Positions 1 through 8,733 of a DNA stretch of 40,631 nucleotides are shown here, piece by piece. The position numbers were made by a program, and so were the translations under genes. The DNA is from ARK-14 sp002899805 (GTDB taxonomy: Archaea > Thermoproteota > Thermoprotei_A > Sulfolobales > Fervidicoccaceae): contig JBAMMC010000023.1 of NCBI GenBank assembly GCA_039793985.1, forward strand, positions 1 through 40,631. The letters run 5' to 3'. The notes under the pieces are model-generated. The model did no database searches and was not told the DNA's origin. It worked only from the letters and a program-made list of their open reading frames with translations. Positions within the stretch are counted from its first letter, which is position 1. The number at the start of each line of letters is the position of its first letter.

Positions 1-1927
1 AATATGTCATTGGCATCCTTATATCCAACTTTTGAATCGGTTCGAGTATTGTAGGTTTCGCAGAGAGCATTCCAGCAAATATAGCATTTCTGACTGCTGG
101 ATAAATTTGAGCAGGTCCTCTATGGGCTGGGTCTTCATGTATCACAGCATCATGAAGGATAACTTTAATCCCTCTAACTGGCTCAGCTGCCAAAGGACCC
201 TCTTTCATCGCTAATCTGAAACCTTGGAGGATAGTATCCTTCACTTCCCTTAGGTATTGAAGACCAGTAGTTTTATCGACAAATATGTTGATGTTCTCGT
301 CTACTAACCAAATCCTCCTTGCTTCATCGTAATCCCATGATGCTTTGTCCCTTAATATTTTGGCTCTTTCTCTAAAGTCCTGGTCGTTTGTGACCTGTCC
401 TTCCTGAATGAGCTTTATTGTTTCCTCATTAAGGGGTTCAACACTCAGATAGAATTTGTTGTGTTTATTAGGACTCTTTCCTTCAAATACATCGCTGTTA
501 GTCCTCACGCTTTCTCTGTAAACTATCACCGGCGGAGAAGTTGTGACTTCAACACCATAGTTTTCCTTCAAGAAAGTTAATGCAATCTCGAGATGTAATG
601 GACCCATACCTGAAAGCAGATATTCACCAGTCTCTTCGTTTATCTTCACTAACAAGTTGGGATCCTCTATGCTCAATCTATGTAGGCTTTCTATTAACTT
701 AGGTAGGTCTTTGGTGTTCTTTGGTTCTACGGCCACAGTAACGACCGGTTCGCTCACATAATGCAACTTTTCGAATGGAGCCATCTGATCTTTATAAGCT
801 ACATCAACAACTGTTTCTCCAGCCCTAGCTTTATCTAGACCAAGAACAGCCAAGATATTACCAGCTGTTATGACATCTGCTACTTCTCTGGTTGGACCCA
901 TATACAGACTAACTTGCAATACTCTTTGCGGAATCTTTGAATTTACTAGCCAGACCTCTTTCCCGCTCTCCATTCTTCCCGAGAAAAGTCTCCCAGTAGC
1001 AACAAGACCGGCGTGAGGATCAACTCTCATATCGCTTATCAGCATGACTGTAGGTCCATTGACATCTGCTTCCATCATAGCTTTTCCGATTGGCGAATTT
1101 ATATCACCTTTCCATATTTTAGGTATCCTATACTTCTGCGCTTCCCTCGGATTCGGAATGAATTTTATAGCCATATCCAACAAAGCTTCAGCAATAGGAA
1201 CTCTCCTTGAAAGCTCTTCTACTGCATCCTTTCCTCTGTTATAAGCGTCTATCACATCAGAAAGTTTCAATCCGGTCTTAATGGAGACAGGAATGGTGAA
1301 TCCCCATTTTTCCTTTGCAGAACCAAACGCTACTTGTCCTTTAGCAGGATCTAGTAACCATTTATCTCTAAACTCTGGTTCAGCCTGACTAGCTATGAGT
1401 TTATTAACTTCTTTTATAATCTCGACGAACCTCTGCTGAATTTGGTTTGGAGTGTACTTGAGCTCTTTGATGAGCCTGTCAACCTTGTTTATGAAGAGAA
1501 GTGGCCTAACTCTTTCTTCAAGTGCCTGTCTTAATACAGTTTCTGTCTGTGTCATGATGCCCTCTACAGCATCAACGACCACAATTGCGCCATCTAGAAC
1601 TCTCAAACTTCTTGTTACTTTACCGGTGAAGTCTACATGTCCCGGAGTATCTATCAGGTTTATAACGTAAGGTTTTCCCTCAACTTCATGATAGAGGCTG
1701 ACGTTGGCGGCCTTTACAGTAATACCTCTTTTTTGTTCTACTTCTAAGTAGTCGGTTGCTAGAGCTTCCCCAGCTACCTTCTGAGATATTATTCCAGCTG
1801 CTGCCAATAAGGTATCTGAAGTCGTTGTTTTTCCGTGGTCAACATGTGCTATGATTCCTATGTTTCGAACTTGTTCTAAGTTTGCCATCATTTTCAATAT
1901 ATCGGGTACCATTTTGTACTTGACCAT
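1..1927 (-). CDS. fusA: Translation elongation factor 2 (EF-2), C-terminus cut by window edge
   Basis: EF-2 is the GTPase that drives ribosomal translocation in the cytoplasm. The product begins MVKYKMVPDILKMMANLEQV and has the G1 loop AHVDHGKT at residues 27-34. The visible part runs 642 codons to the window edge, against about 735 residues for archaeal EF-2, so domain V is incomplete. Near the edge is the diphthamide loop AHRGPAQIYP with His602, which is the expected modification site. The ATG at 1927 has a GGTGA ribosome site six bases upstream. The gene stands apart from its upstream neighbour by 120 bases and has its own TATA-like element. Identity is not in doubt. Confidence 0.98.
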   Translation of the reverse strand, partial: MVKYKMVPDILKMMANLEQVRNIGIIAHVDHGKTTTSDTLLAAAGIISQKVAGEALATDYLEVEQKRGITVKAANVSLYHEVEGKPYVINLIDTPGHVDFTGKVTRSLRVLDGAIVVVDAVEGIMTQTETVLRQALEERVRPLLFINKVDRLIKELKYTPNQIQQRFVEIIKEVNKLIASQAEPEFRDKWLLDPAKGQVAFGSAKEKWGFTIPVSIKTGLKLSDVIDAYNRGKDAVEELSRRVPIAEALLDMAIKFIPNPREAQKYRIPKIWKGDINSPIGKAMMEADVNGPTVMLISDMRVDPHAGLVATGRLFSGRMESGKEVWLVNSKIPQRVLQVSLYMGPTREVADVITAGNILAVLGLDKARAGETVVDVAYKDQMAPFEKLHYVSEPVVTVAVEPKNTKDLPKLIESLHRLSIEDPNLLVKINEETGEYLLSGMGPLHLEIALTFLKENYGVEVTTSPPVIVYRESVRTNSDVFEGKSPNKHNKFYLSVEPLNEETIKLIQEGQVTNDQDFRERAKILRDKASWDYDEARRIWLVDENINIFVDKTTGLQYLREVKDTILQGFRLAMKEGPLAAEPVRGIKVILHDAVIHEDPAHRGPAQIYPAVRNAIFAGMLSAKPTILEPIQKLDIRMPMTY

Positions 1928-1998
1928 TCTAATTTCACCTTGGCTCGAAATGGGATAGCATTTTGACCCACGATTGTTTGTAGCTCAACGAATAATCG

Positions 1999-2010
1999 TT
2001 ATATTTTAAA
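1999..2010 (-). promoter_or_regulatory. Probable TATA box for EF-2
   Basis: On the minus strand this reads TTTAAAATATAA, an archaeal TATA-like element. Initiation about 26 bases downstream would fall near 1978 and leave a leader of about 50 bases that includes the GGTGA ribosome site before the ATG at 1927. The placement is inferred from sequence alone. Confidence 0.45.
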
Positions 2011-2047
2011 AAGATTATAAAGTATTTTTAGTGAGTTCTGTTGATAT

Positions 2048-3055
2048 TTAGGGTCCCTGTAAGTGAAGCTCACGTCGGATTTCAGATATTATTTTTTGTG
2101 CCTCGTTTTTCCCTATTTTTCTTTTAACCACTATAACTGCAAAATCTCTGTGTCCTGCACTCCTCGAGGCTAATATTTTCTCAACCGTTCTCAGGATCCT
2201 TTCCTTTAATTCTTCCTTAAGTTCATCCCTGAACTTTAACATAACTCTGAACTCATTATTTTTGGGAGAAATTACAATAGATGCATCACTTCCAATCCTG
2301 ATCAGAAAATCTGCTATTTCACTTTCAAAGCTGCTAACGTATGTAGCAACTATAATAGCTTCCTCATAGATTTCAATCGCCATCCTTTGTAGGGCTTTTA
2401 ACCGTGCTATTCTAATGGATCTATCCTCCCTAGATACTGGTAGACATTTTTTGACTGTCTCGTAATTATTAAATTTAGTTAGTTTCCCCATAACAGAAAA
2501 TGTTCTGTGGCTTCCTCTAGAAAACCTGCCTGTATCTGCCAATATTCCGAGGACTAATGCTGTTGAAATATCTATATGAAGGTCTTCTTCCGAATAGAGT
2601 TCTGCGACTATCTCACTAAGCGAAGCTGCTTCTGTATCCCAATAATAATTGTTAACTATCTTTTTCAATGTGTTAGAATAGTGGTGGTCTATGAGAAGAA
2701 CTTCTCCTTTATTATTAATGATAGAAATAAACTTCTCTGGGAGTTGAGTTTCCGAAGCTGTATCGAGAATAATTAAGCTTGATTCTCTCAGAAGTTTTTC
2801 ATCGACATCATTTACATAGTCAAACAAATGATATATCCCACATTTCTTAAAAGATTCCTCAACTTCCTTTGATATTCCCTCAGGATAGACGACTGTTATA
2901 TCGTTTTTACTAAGTCCTTCTATAGACACCAAAAAATGTTTAAGGGCGATCGAAGAAGCAACAGCATCGAGATCTGCCTGCTTATGGGTTATTATCACTA
3001 CTGATTTCTTTTTCGAGACGATTTCCTCTATTTCTCTCTTTAGAAGCCAATTCAC
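2048..3055 (-). CDS. DHH-family phosphoesterase (RecJ/NrnA-like)
   Basis: This 335-residue protein belongs to the DHH superfamily of metal-dependent phosphoesterases, which cleave short oligonucleotides, pAp or cyclic dinucleotides. Visible motifs are HKQADLDA at residues 24-31 (motif I), the Asp of LDTA at 98 (motif II), DHH at 123-125 (motif III) and ILADTGRF at about 171-178 (motif IV). A DHHA1-like C-terminal part follows, with a degenerate GHRD in place of the usual GGH. The substrate cannot be told from sequence. The chosen ATG overlaps the end of the DUF3194 gene by 74 bases. A later GTG at codon 20 would leave almost nothing before motif I, so the long overlap is probably real. It is the last gene of the prefoldin/exosome cluster. 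Confidence 0.9.
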   Translation of the reverse strand: MNWLLKREIEEIVSKKKSVVIITHKQADLDAVASSIALKHFLVSIEGLSKNDITVVYPEGISKEVEESFKKCGIYHLFDYVNDVDEKLLRESSLIILDTASETQLPEKFISIINNKGEVLLIDHHYSNTLKKIVNNYYWDTEAASLSEIVAELYSEEDLHIDISTALVLGILADTGRFSRGSHRTFSVMGKLTKFNNYETVKKCLPVSREDRSIRIARLKALQRMAIEIYEEAIIVATYVSSFESEIADFLIRIGSDASIVISPKNNEFRVMLKFRDELKEELKERILRTVEKILASRSAGHRDFAVIVVKRKIGKNEAQKIISEIRRELHLQGP

Positions 3056-3311
3056 TTGTTAGCTCCTCCACTGCTTTTTTTGCTTCCTCAACAAATCTAG
3101 CAACTTTTTCGTCGCCCTTGAAATAGCTCATTTTTCCATACATATCGACCTCGATCTCTGCTTTAAGATCGCCTTTTTTCTCATTTATCTCTAGCGCAAA
3201 AGTAAGCATCAAATCTTCTCTGCTCTTTCTCTTCTTTTCTATCAACTTCCCGTACTCTTCTAAAATTCTCTCAGCAACATTCCTCTTTTCTTCACTCAAT
3301 TTGAAGACCAC
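2982..3311 (-). CDS. DUF3194-family protein
   Basis: This 109-residue acidic and lysine-rich protein matches the archaeal DUF3194 pattern: an N-terminal helix (LSEEKRNVAERILEEYGKLIEKK), then beta strands such as LMLTFALEI and LKAEIEVDMYGKM, then a second helix. Its function is unknown. In many archaea the family is encoded directly next to prefoldin beta, as here, eight bases after its stop. Context suggests a link to protein folding or RNA processing, but that is inference. Its last 74 bases are shared with the downstream DHH gene. Confidence 0.8.
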   Translation of the reverse strand: MVFKLSEEKRNVAERILEEYGKLIEKKRKSREDLMLTFALEINEKKGDLKAEIEVDMYGKMSYFKGDEKVARFVEEAKKAVEELTSELASKERNRGNRLEKEISSDNNP

Positions 3312-3319
3312 GGATCTTT

Positions 3320-3718
3320 TTAAGAGCCTGAAGCACTAGTCGATTTTCCTGCTACGGTTGACACTTTCTGATAGTATTTGGTCAGCAAACCTTTCAACTT
3401 CTCCTGTAGAGAGCTTATTTGTTTCTTTAGTTCGTCTTCCTCTTTCTTGTACTTTTCCACTATAAGTTCATCGGTGCTTTTCCTGTCCTCTAGCTCTTTA
3501 AGTAATTTATCTCTATCTTCTTCAAACAATATGTTACCCACATTCCTGTATACTTTTGTACCGGAAGGTAGAGACTGTAAGGCTTCGAGTATCCTCGTAA
3601 TTTCTTTCACTTCATTTTCCAAAATCACTCTCTGGTTAGCCAGTACTGTATACCTATTCTGTAATTCATCGAGTTGTTGAGCTACTTGCTCTATTTCGGG
3701 TGGAACCTTCTCTGCCAT
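3320..3718 (-). CDS. pfdB: Prefoldin subunit beta
   Basis: Prefoldin beta is one of two coiled-coil subunits of the hexameric archaeal chaperone that hands unfolded proteins to the thermosome. The 132-residue product has the usual architecture. An N-terminal helix (PPEIEQVAQQLDELQNRYTV) is followed by a beta hairpin around LPSGTKVYRNVGNILFE, then a second heptad-rich helix. Residues after about 120 form a short Ser/Thr-rich tail. It lies in the conserved archaeal order beside DUF3194, downstream of Pcc1. Confidence 0.95.
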   Translation of the reverse strand: MAEKVPPEIEQVAQQLDELQNRYTVLANQRVILENEVKEITRILEALQSLPSGTKVYRNVGNILFEEDRDKLLKELEDRKSTDELIVEKYKKEEDELKKQISSLQEKLKGLLTKYYQKVSTVAGKSTSASGS

Positions 3719-3832
3719 GAATGAAATACCTCCTGTGTAGCTCTTTTAACGTTTTTCCCCAGGATTAATATATCTTTAACACTCATTGGAAATTCTTTGA
3801 TGAAAACTTCTATAGTTCATAGTAAAGACTTA

Positions 3833-4126
3833 TCAATTTTGCAGATCGAGTGCGGCGCTCAGAGAATCCGTCGATGCTTTTATGAGGTAAAGGTAAGAAT
3901 TGACTAATGCCTTGAATCCTCCTTCATCCTCGCTCTCTATGGAAAGTGACAAAAAACTTTCTGAGAATCCCCTAGAAACATTTATTTTACCTCTTTTTTC
4001 GTCAGTTTGAGAAGATTCCTCTGGTTTGAGGGATAATAGTAAACTTTCTATCAATTTATCATCATCCGAATAAATCTTCAAATCTAGTTTATATTTGAGA
4101 ATCCTCAGCGGCCTCACCCAATTCAA
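3833..4126 (-). CDS. pcc1: KEOPS complex subunit Pcc1
   Basis: Pcc1 is the small dimerising subunit of the KEOPS complex, which makes the tRNA t6A37 modification together with Kae1, Bud32 and Cgi121. The 97-residue product has two strands (LKYKLDLKIY; GKINVSRGFSESFLSLSIES) and the characteristic C-terminal helix beginning ALVNSYLYLIKASTDSL. Sequence similarity is modest, so the call also leans on context: Pcc1 genes sit beside Brix, eL43 and the exosome genes in many archaea. The start overlaps the Brix gene by 38 bases. Kae1 and Bud32 lie about 5 kb away on the other strand. Confidence 0.8.
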   Translation of the reverse strand: MNWVRPLRILKYKLDLKIYSDDDKLIESLLLSLKPEESSQTDEKRGKINVSRGFSESFLSLSIESEDEGGFKALVNSYLYLIKASTDSLSAALDLQN

Positions 4127-4685
4127 TGAGTTTTTTGGGAGTTTTTACCTTAAAGTATTTTATCACTGGTCCTACGTTCAATCCGGTCGGGAAAAGTTTG
4201 AATTTAACAAGTTTGAAGGCCGTATTTATATTAACTTTTATATATTTCCCTTCCCGTGGAGGTTCAACTCCGGTATTAAGCATTTGGTGAAGCGCCAATA
4301 CGAGAGCTTTGCTTTCTTCATCGTGACCTTGTGAGGGCTCTATTATGATTTCGTTCACTTCTTGGGGTTCAACTCCGTGATTCCCAGTTTCCCTGGAAAG
4401 GGCAACTCCTTTTAAAATAATTGAATATGTATGTAAGAGTTTTTCGGTTCTCGCTACGTCAGTCAAATCATATACTCTTATAATCGAGGGGTTCCCTCTC
4501 ATTTCTCCTACAACAGCAAGTGTATTTGAATCGGCAAGAATGGCTTCTTCCACAAGTTCATGAAATGTCATTTTTCCTCTGTTTATTTTAATTAGCCAAT
4601 AAGCGAGGTTGCTGATATCTTTAACGAAGCTTCTAGTTCTCGGCGAGGGCTCCCTTGAAGTCGATATAATAACTTTCTTTTTCAA
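4089..4685 (-). CDS. Brix-domain ribosome biogenesis protein
   Basis: This 198-residue protein is an archaeal single Brix-domain protein, related to eukaryotic Imp4/Rpf2-type factors that act on pre-rRNA. The opening TSREPSPRTRSFVKDI is the signature of archaeal Brix proteins. It is followed by GKMTFHELVEEA and a strand reading TLAVVGEMRGNPSIIRVYD. The start is TTG with GGTAGGT a few bases upstream. No in-frame ATG is better placed. It lies between eL43 and Pcc1 in the exosome superoperon. The exact role in archaeal rRNA processing is known only by analogy. Confidence 0.88.
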   Translation of the reverse strand: MKKKVIISTSREPSPRTRSFVKDISNLAYWLIKINRGKMTFHELVEEAILADSNTLAVVGEMRGNPSIIRVYDLTDVARTEKLLHTYSIILKGVALSRETGNHGVEPQEVNEIIIEPSQGHDEESKALVLALHQMLNTGVEPPREGKYIKVNINTAFKLVKFKLFPTGLNVGPVIKYFKVKTPKKLIELGEAAEDSQI

Positions 4686-4743
4686 TGTTACCTACCATTT
4701 CCAATTAAAAATTAAGACAAAATAATATAAAAGTAAGAATGGG

Positions 4744-5001
4744 TTATTTTTGCACTACTTTCGGGAATAGCTTATTCATGCCGCTCCTTGGTAAATAGGA
4801 TGCTCCAGCCCAAGTAGTCCCACATTTTTCGCATTTCCATATTCCAGTACTAATTCGCTTTACTTTTCCCGAAATCCCGCAGAATGGACAGACATGCTCG
4901 GCATATCTTTTTTCCATTATCTCCTTATACTGCTTCCTTAGAGTAGAGCCATATCTTGCTCCGAATTTTCCAGCAATACCTACAAGCTTCGTTCTACCCA
5001 T
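4744..5001 (-). CDS. rpl37ae: Large ribosomal subunit protein eL43 (L37Ae)
   Basis: This 85-residue zinc-ribbon protein of the large ribosomal subunit begins GRTKLVGIAGKFGARYGSTL. It has CPFC (Cys38, Cys41) and CEKC (Cys57, Cys60) as zinc ligands and ends with GTTWAGASYLPRS. Length and motifs are those of the family. It sits directly downstream of the exosome genes, as in many archaea. Confidence 0.98.
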   Translation of the reverse strand: MGRTKLVGIAGKFGARYGSTLRKQYKEIMEKRYAEHVCPFCGISGKVKRISTGIWKCEKCGTTWAGASYLPRSGMNKLFPKVVQK

Positions 5002-5066
5002 AACGCTGCACCGCTTTTATGTTTAGCTATCATGTCTCATTAAAGTTACAAACTGGGTTTATTAAA

Positions 5067-5963
5067 CTAATCCTCCTTTTTTTCTTGCGGCGAAGACCCT
5101 GATTCTTCTAGCCTTCTTCCTTCACTTATTTGCTCGAATGACTTTAATATCGAGTCGATCTCAGTCAAATACCTCTGAGCAACTTTCCATGACAGTTCAA
5201 CCATAGCATCTATGTCCTTTTCTTCGAGAGAACCGGGGCCCATCTTTTGCATTCCAGCAATTACGCCATCTTCTGTAAAAGAGACCGATAGTCTAGCATC
5301 TGATACATACTCTTCTTCTTCAGTTGGATCCGCTATATAGTAGTTTCCAATCTTAGCAACCGTAGCCGTTATCACTTTCTTCTTAACCTTTAAGCCTCCC
5401 TTATATCCCTCTTTTTTAACAATAAATCCTCCTTCACTTGCTTCATAGTTGGGGATTTTTGTCCTCATCAATGCTACAAGGGTTGCCATAGCTGATGCAT
5501 CTATTAAGTTTCCTGAATGATTCAGAACATAGATATCGTTCCAAAGCACTAGCACTTTTTGTCCTGGAATAATGACCAGATCCTTCAACTCAATAGCTTT
5601 TATTTCTCTATACGATCTATCAATTATCCTCGCCAATTCGTAGGCGTTCTCATCAGGAGGTCCTGGTTCGAATAGGGGGGAGGCAAGGGGTACAAATTCC
5701 GCATTAATCATTAGCACTCCTTCATCGGGTGTATCTGGGTAAGGAGATCCCGGTTCAATCTTTACACCCACAAGAACCAGGGTGTCTCCCAAATAGACAA
5801 GAGCAGAGCCATCGCTTTTTCCTATATAGTCAGGAACTATTGAGATTTTTCTTATATCTTCGAGCCCTCTACCGTCAGCTCTTTTTCCCACTTCAAGTAG
5901 AGAGACTATAGTCTCTTTCTGGATTTTAGGAACTAGGGGATATACACTTGGAGTGACACTCAT
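5067..5963 (-). CDS. rrp42: Exosome subunit Rrp42
   Basis: Rrp42 is the RNase PH-fold subunit that alternates with Rrp41 in the hexameric ring of the archaeal exosome. It binds RNA but lacks the phosphorolytic active site. The 298-residue product has the family motifs RADGRGLEDIRKISI at about residue 28 and a long insertion with PGSPYPDTPDEG and PPDENAYELARIIDR. The C-terminal 20 residues are Glu/Ser-rich. Its start shares four bases with the Rrp41 stop, which indicates translational coupling. Confidence 0.97.
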   Translation of the reverse strand: MSVTPSVYPLVPKIQKETIVSLLEVGKRADGRGLEDIRKISIVPDYIGKSDGSALVYLGDTLVLVGVKIEPGSPYPDTPDEGVLMINAEFVPLASPLFEPGPPDENAYELARIIDRSYREIKAIELKDLVIIPGQKVLVLWNDIYVLNHSGNLIDASAMATLVALMRTKIPNYEASEGGFIVKKEGYKGGLKVKKKVITATVAKIGNYYIADPTEEEEYVSDARLSVSFTEDGVIAGMQKMGPGSLEEKDIDAMVELSWKVAQRYLTEIDSILKSFEQISEGRRLEESGSSPQEKKED

Positions 5964-6709
5964 ATTGACTCAACCTCTCTCTCTTCCTCTGTTATCTTCG
6001 CATACTTTTCTCTCAGGGTTTGCTTTTGAATGAGATATATCTCTTTGATGGCTTTTATTGCCATCTTCATCGCTTCTTTAAACTCTTCTCTCGAAAGCGA
6101 GCCATTCAATTGGAGGAGAACTATCTTTCCCAAATTTGGCATCATTCCAACAGGCATATCTGCCTGACCACCACTATCCTCTGCTTCATTTATATCCAAT
6201 ACTAGCATACCCTCTACCTTCCCTACAGCAACACCTGCAATAAGATCTCTCATTGGTATGCCTGCGTCAGCCAATGCAAGGCTGGCAGCAGTCAAGCTCG
6301 TTGTTCTCGTGCCTCCATCAGCTTGAAGAACTTCGATGAAAATATCAATTGTAGTCCTAGGATATAGCTCTGTGAATACGGATGCCTCCAGCGATTCTCT
6401 TATAACTTTAGAAAGCTCTACCTCCCTTCTAGTTGGTGCTGGAGATTTTCTTTCTGTAGTACTGAAAGGAGCCATGTGATATCTTACTCTCAATATGGCT
6501 CTATCTGGAAGCGTCATATGCCTTGGTAAGGCTTCTCTTGGACCGTACACTGCTGCTAGAACGGTTGTTTTTCCAAATGAAACAAGCGCAGATCCCTGAG
6601 CGTTTTTGAGAACTCCAACACTCATGGAAACTGGTCTAATCTGGTCTGGTTTCCTTCCATCAATTCTTATACCATTTTCATCTATTAATTTTATATTACT
6701 TTTACCCAC
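5960..6709 (-). CDS. rrp41: Exosome catalytic subunit Rrp41
   Basis: Rrp41 is the catalytic RNase PH-fold subunit of the exosome. It degrades RNA 3' to 5' by phosphorolysis and can also add heteropolymeric tails. The 249-residue product shows GIRIDGRKPDQIRP at 13-26, the phosphate-binding GGTRTTSLTAAS near 132-143, and the catalytic acidic pair Asp178 and Asp184 in EDSGGQADMP. Length is typical. The gene overlaps Rrp4 by eight bases and Rrp42 by four. Confidence 0.98.
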   Translation of the reverse strand: MGKSNIKLIDENGIRIDGRKPDQIRPVSMSVGVLKNAQGSALVSFGKTTVLAAVYGPREALPRHMTLPDRAILRVRYHMAPFSTTERKSPAPTRREVELSKVIRESLEASVFTELYPRTTIDIFIEVLQADGGTRTTSLTAASLALADAGIPMRDLIAGVAVGKVEGMLVLDINEAEDSGGQADMPVGMMPNLGKIVLLQLNGSLSREEFKEAMKMAIKAIKEIYLIQKQTLREKYAKITEEEREVESI

Positions 6710-7427
6710 TTACTCCACCTCTTTTTTCCTTTTCCTGTCTTATGAAATCTATTAGATCTAGAGTAGAAATGTTGAGATCTGTAGACTCCACTTTTTTCAG
6801 AGCCAATACTGCCAAATCTTCCATAATGGAATCCTTTCCACTTATCCATATTCTAGCATTGTTTCCTATGAATATGTTAGTTTCGGTTTCCCTTGCTATA
6901 GTCTCTACGATAGATCTCTTTCTGTAAAGCAACATGTTGGAAATTCTGGATGAAATCTCTATAACTTTCCCGCTGGTAATTTTGCCCAGACCTTTCCCTC
7001 TCATGCTGAGTACGGGATCTCTCAGCCTGTCGAATGATATCACCTTTAGAAGAACGTGATCTCCAATACTTAGAAACTTTCTGAGCGTATCGATGGTAGC
7101 TTGGGTTTGTCTGAGCAGAGTCTCACTTACTGGCAGTTGCCCCTCGTAAGGGCTGTTGATATCAACTGTCCAATACGTTGGTCCCACATCGGTAATGAGT
7201 CCAATAACCAGGTCATTGGGCTTAGGCAAATAAGCATGTTCCACAGGAATTAGGAATACCTTTTCATCTTTTATCTCGACAAATCCTACTATGCTAGAAT
7301 AGTACCTGCTTCCTTCTTTAAATATATAGATGCTATTGATGTCTACTCTTCCTTCGGCTATGAGATCGCCAGGCAAAACAATATCTTTCTGTTGTACATA
7401 AAACGTTGGTTTTATAACATCACTCAA
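6702..7427 (-). CDS. rrp4: Exosome RNA-binding cap subunit Rrp4
   Basis: Rrp4 forms the RNA-entry cap of the exosome. The 241-residue product has an N-terminal domain (VLPGDLIAEG), an S1 domain at about residues 60-140 (GLITDVGPTYWTVDINSPYEGQLP) and a KH domain after it (GKVIEISS...NIFIGNNARIWISGKD). It overlaps SBDS by eight bases upstream and Rrp41 by eight bases downstream, so all three exosome genes are probably made from one coupled message. Confidence 0.97.
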   Translation of the reverse strand: MSDVIKPTFYVQQKDIVLPGDLIAEGRVDINSIYIFKEGSRYYSSIVGFVEIKDEKVFLIPVEHAYLPKPNDLVIGLITDVGPTYWTVDINSPYEGQLPVSETLLRQTQATIDTLRKFLSIGDHVLLKVISFDRLRDPVLSMRGKGLGKITSGKVIEISSRISNMLLYRKRSIVETIARETETNIFIGNNARIWISGKDSIMEDLAVLALKKVESTDLNISTLDLIDFIRQEKEKRGGVSG

Positions 7428-8118
7428 CTTTCAACACCTTAACGTTAACCTCTCCCTTTGTAAGCTTATTTAGCTTATCTATTACATCTTCCTGCATCCC
7501 TGCTGGGATCTCCAGTTCAAAAGTCACACTACCATCATTTTTCCACATTACTCTATGAGTGATCCCAAGGTTCTTAGCTTCATTAAATGCTTTGCTAGAA
7601 TATTCTGGTGGTATTGTGACTTCTAGCAATGCTTTAGCTATCTTTATTGGGATCAATCTCGATATAGCCTTTACAGTAGAAAGAGCTTGTTCTTCTACGG
7701 ACTTGTACAAATCTACACCTACTCTTGCTTCTTCCATTGCTTTTTCTATTCTTTGGGGAGGTATAGGGAGTTTTGTTTTGGGATCAATAGCGTTCCTAGA
7801 AATATAAGTTACTATAAGTTTTCTTTTCGATTCTAACATTTTTCTTCTCTGTTCTGTAGTTAGCTGGAGCTCTCCTTCTTTCAATATTTTTTCTGCTATT
7901 ACTCTCATATCTTCTGTGCCGAAAACTGATCTTATTTCTTCCGGAGAAGCCTTGAGCCCTTTACGAACATCTTTATAAATAAAATCGCTTTTCACAACTT
8001 CCTCTATATTAGGCTTTCCACTTTCTCTATACTGAAATGCCAGAGAAGGATCCACCAATATCTCGAAATGTTTTCCCTTCGAATCATACTTAGCTACTAT
8101 GTAATCTTTAGATGACAT
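7420..8118 (-). CDS. Ribosome maturation protein SBDS homologue
   Basis: This 232-residue protein is the archaeal counterpart of SBDS/Sdo1, which with an EF-2-like GTPase releases aIF6 from the 50S subunit. The N-terminal FYSH domain reads IVAKYDSKGKHFEILVDPSLAFQYR and is followed by QLTTEQRRKMLESKRK and the C-terminal ferredoxin-like fold (SVTFELEIPAGMQEDVIDKLN). It is the first gene of the exosome superoperon. The ATG at 8118 is preceded by GCGAAGG. Many archaea have the proteasome alpha gene next upstream, but here the neighbour is the divergent S24e gene. Confidence 0.96.
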   Translation of the reverse strand: MSSKDYIVAKYDSKGKHFEILVDPSLAFQYRESGKPNIEEVVKSDFIYKDVRKGLKASPEEIRSVFGTEDMRVIAEKILKEGELQLTTEQRRKMLESKRKLIVTYISRNAIDPKTKLPIPPQRIEKAMEEARVGVDLYKSVEEQALSTVKAISRLIPIKIAKALLEVTIPPEYSSKAFNEAKNLGITHRVMWKNDGSVTFELEIPAGMQEDVIDKLNKLTKGEVNVKVLKVE

Positions 8119-8301
8119 CCTTCGCTCACTTCGCTATTAATGTATTAATCATAATTATTTAACCTCCTATTAATTTTGTTTATGAGCATGGCAGGAATAG
8201 TGGATGTAACAAGTATATTTTACAACATTTCCTCTCGTTTTCTCCATTACATAATAATTTGAGAATTGTGGAGATTGTATTGCATTGATGCCCAAAAGAA
8301 A

Positions 8302-8311
8302 GATTATAAAC
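8302..8311 (+). promoter_or_regulatory. Probable TATA box for the S24e-S27ae-Kae1-Bud32 genes
   Basis: GATTATAAAC is a good archaeal TATA-like match. Initiation about 26 bases downstream would fall near 8332, giving a leader of about 27 bases with the GAGAGGAT ribosome site before the ATG at 8359. The rest of the 240-base divergent spacer (8119-8358) shows no gene or RNA that I can support. Confidence 0.45.
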
Positions 8312-8358
8312 TGTTGAGGTTGTAGAATATACGGAGTTCAAGAGAGGATGATAGTATC

Positions 8359-8730
8359 ATGTCAGCTACTACCCAAAAAGGTAGGCTAATAGATCTGGAA
8401 GATGGCATTACGCTTGAGATCATCGATGAAAGGCAGAACTTCCTTTTAGGAAGAAAAGAATTGAATGGTTATATTTATCATAGTGGAAAAGGAACACCGG
8501 CTATACCAGTTTTGAGAGAGAAGATTTCCAAAAAGCTTGGAATCAATTTAAAGAACATATATATAAGGTCATTGAAAACCGAATACGGTGCTTCTAGGAG
8601 CAGAATACTGCTACATGTTTATAACAACCAAAAAACAGCTGAAGAATACGAGCCAAAATATATCATTGAAAGGAATAAGACTCTCCAGGAAGAAATAGAA
8701 GAAGCAGAGAAAAAGGAGAAGAAGGGATGA
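8359..8730 (+). CDS. rps24e: Small ribosomal subunit protein eS24
   Basis: This 123-residue ribosomal protein is shared by archaea and eukaryotes. It has the family core ERQNFLLGRKELNGYIYHSG, then PAIPVLREKISKKLGINLKNIYIRSLKTEYGA, and a lysine/glutamate-rich C-terminal helix. It heads a plus-strand run with S27ae and Kae1, a gene order frequent in archaea. Confidence 0.97.
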   Translation: MSATTQKGRLIDLEDGITLEIIDERQNFLLGRKELNGYIYHSGKGTPAIPVLREKISKKLGINLKNIYIRSLKTEYGASRSRILLHVYNNQKTAEEYEPKYIIERNKTLQEEIEEAEKKEKKG

Positions 8731-8733
8731 AAG

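Noticed and set aside
32..1670. Several plus-strand open frames across the EF-2 gene
   Set aside because: They are antisense to the clearly conserved EF-2 coding sequence and have no family resemblance.
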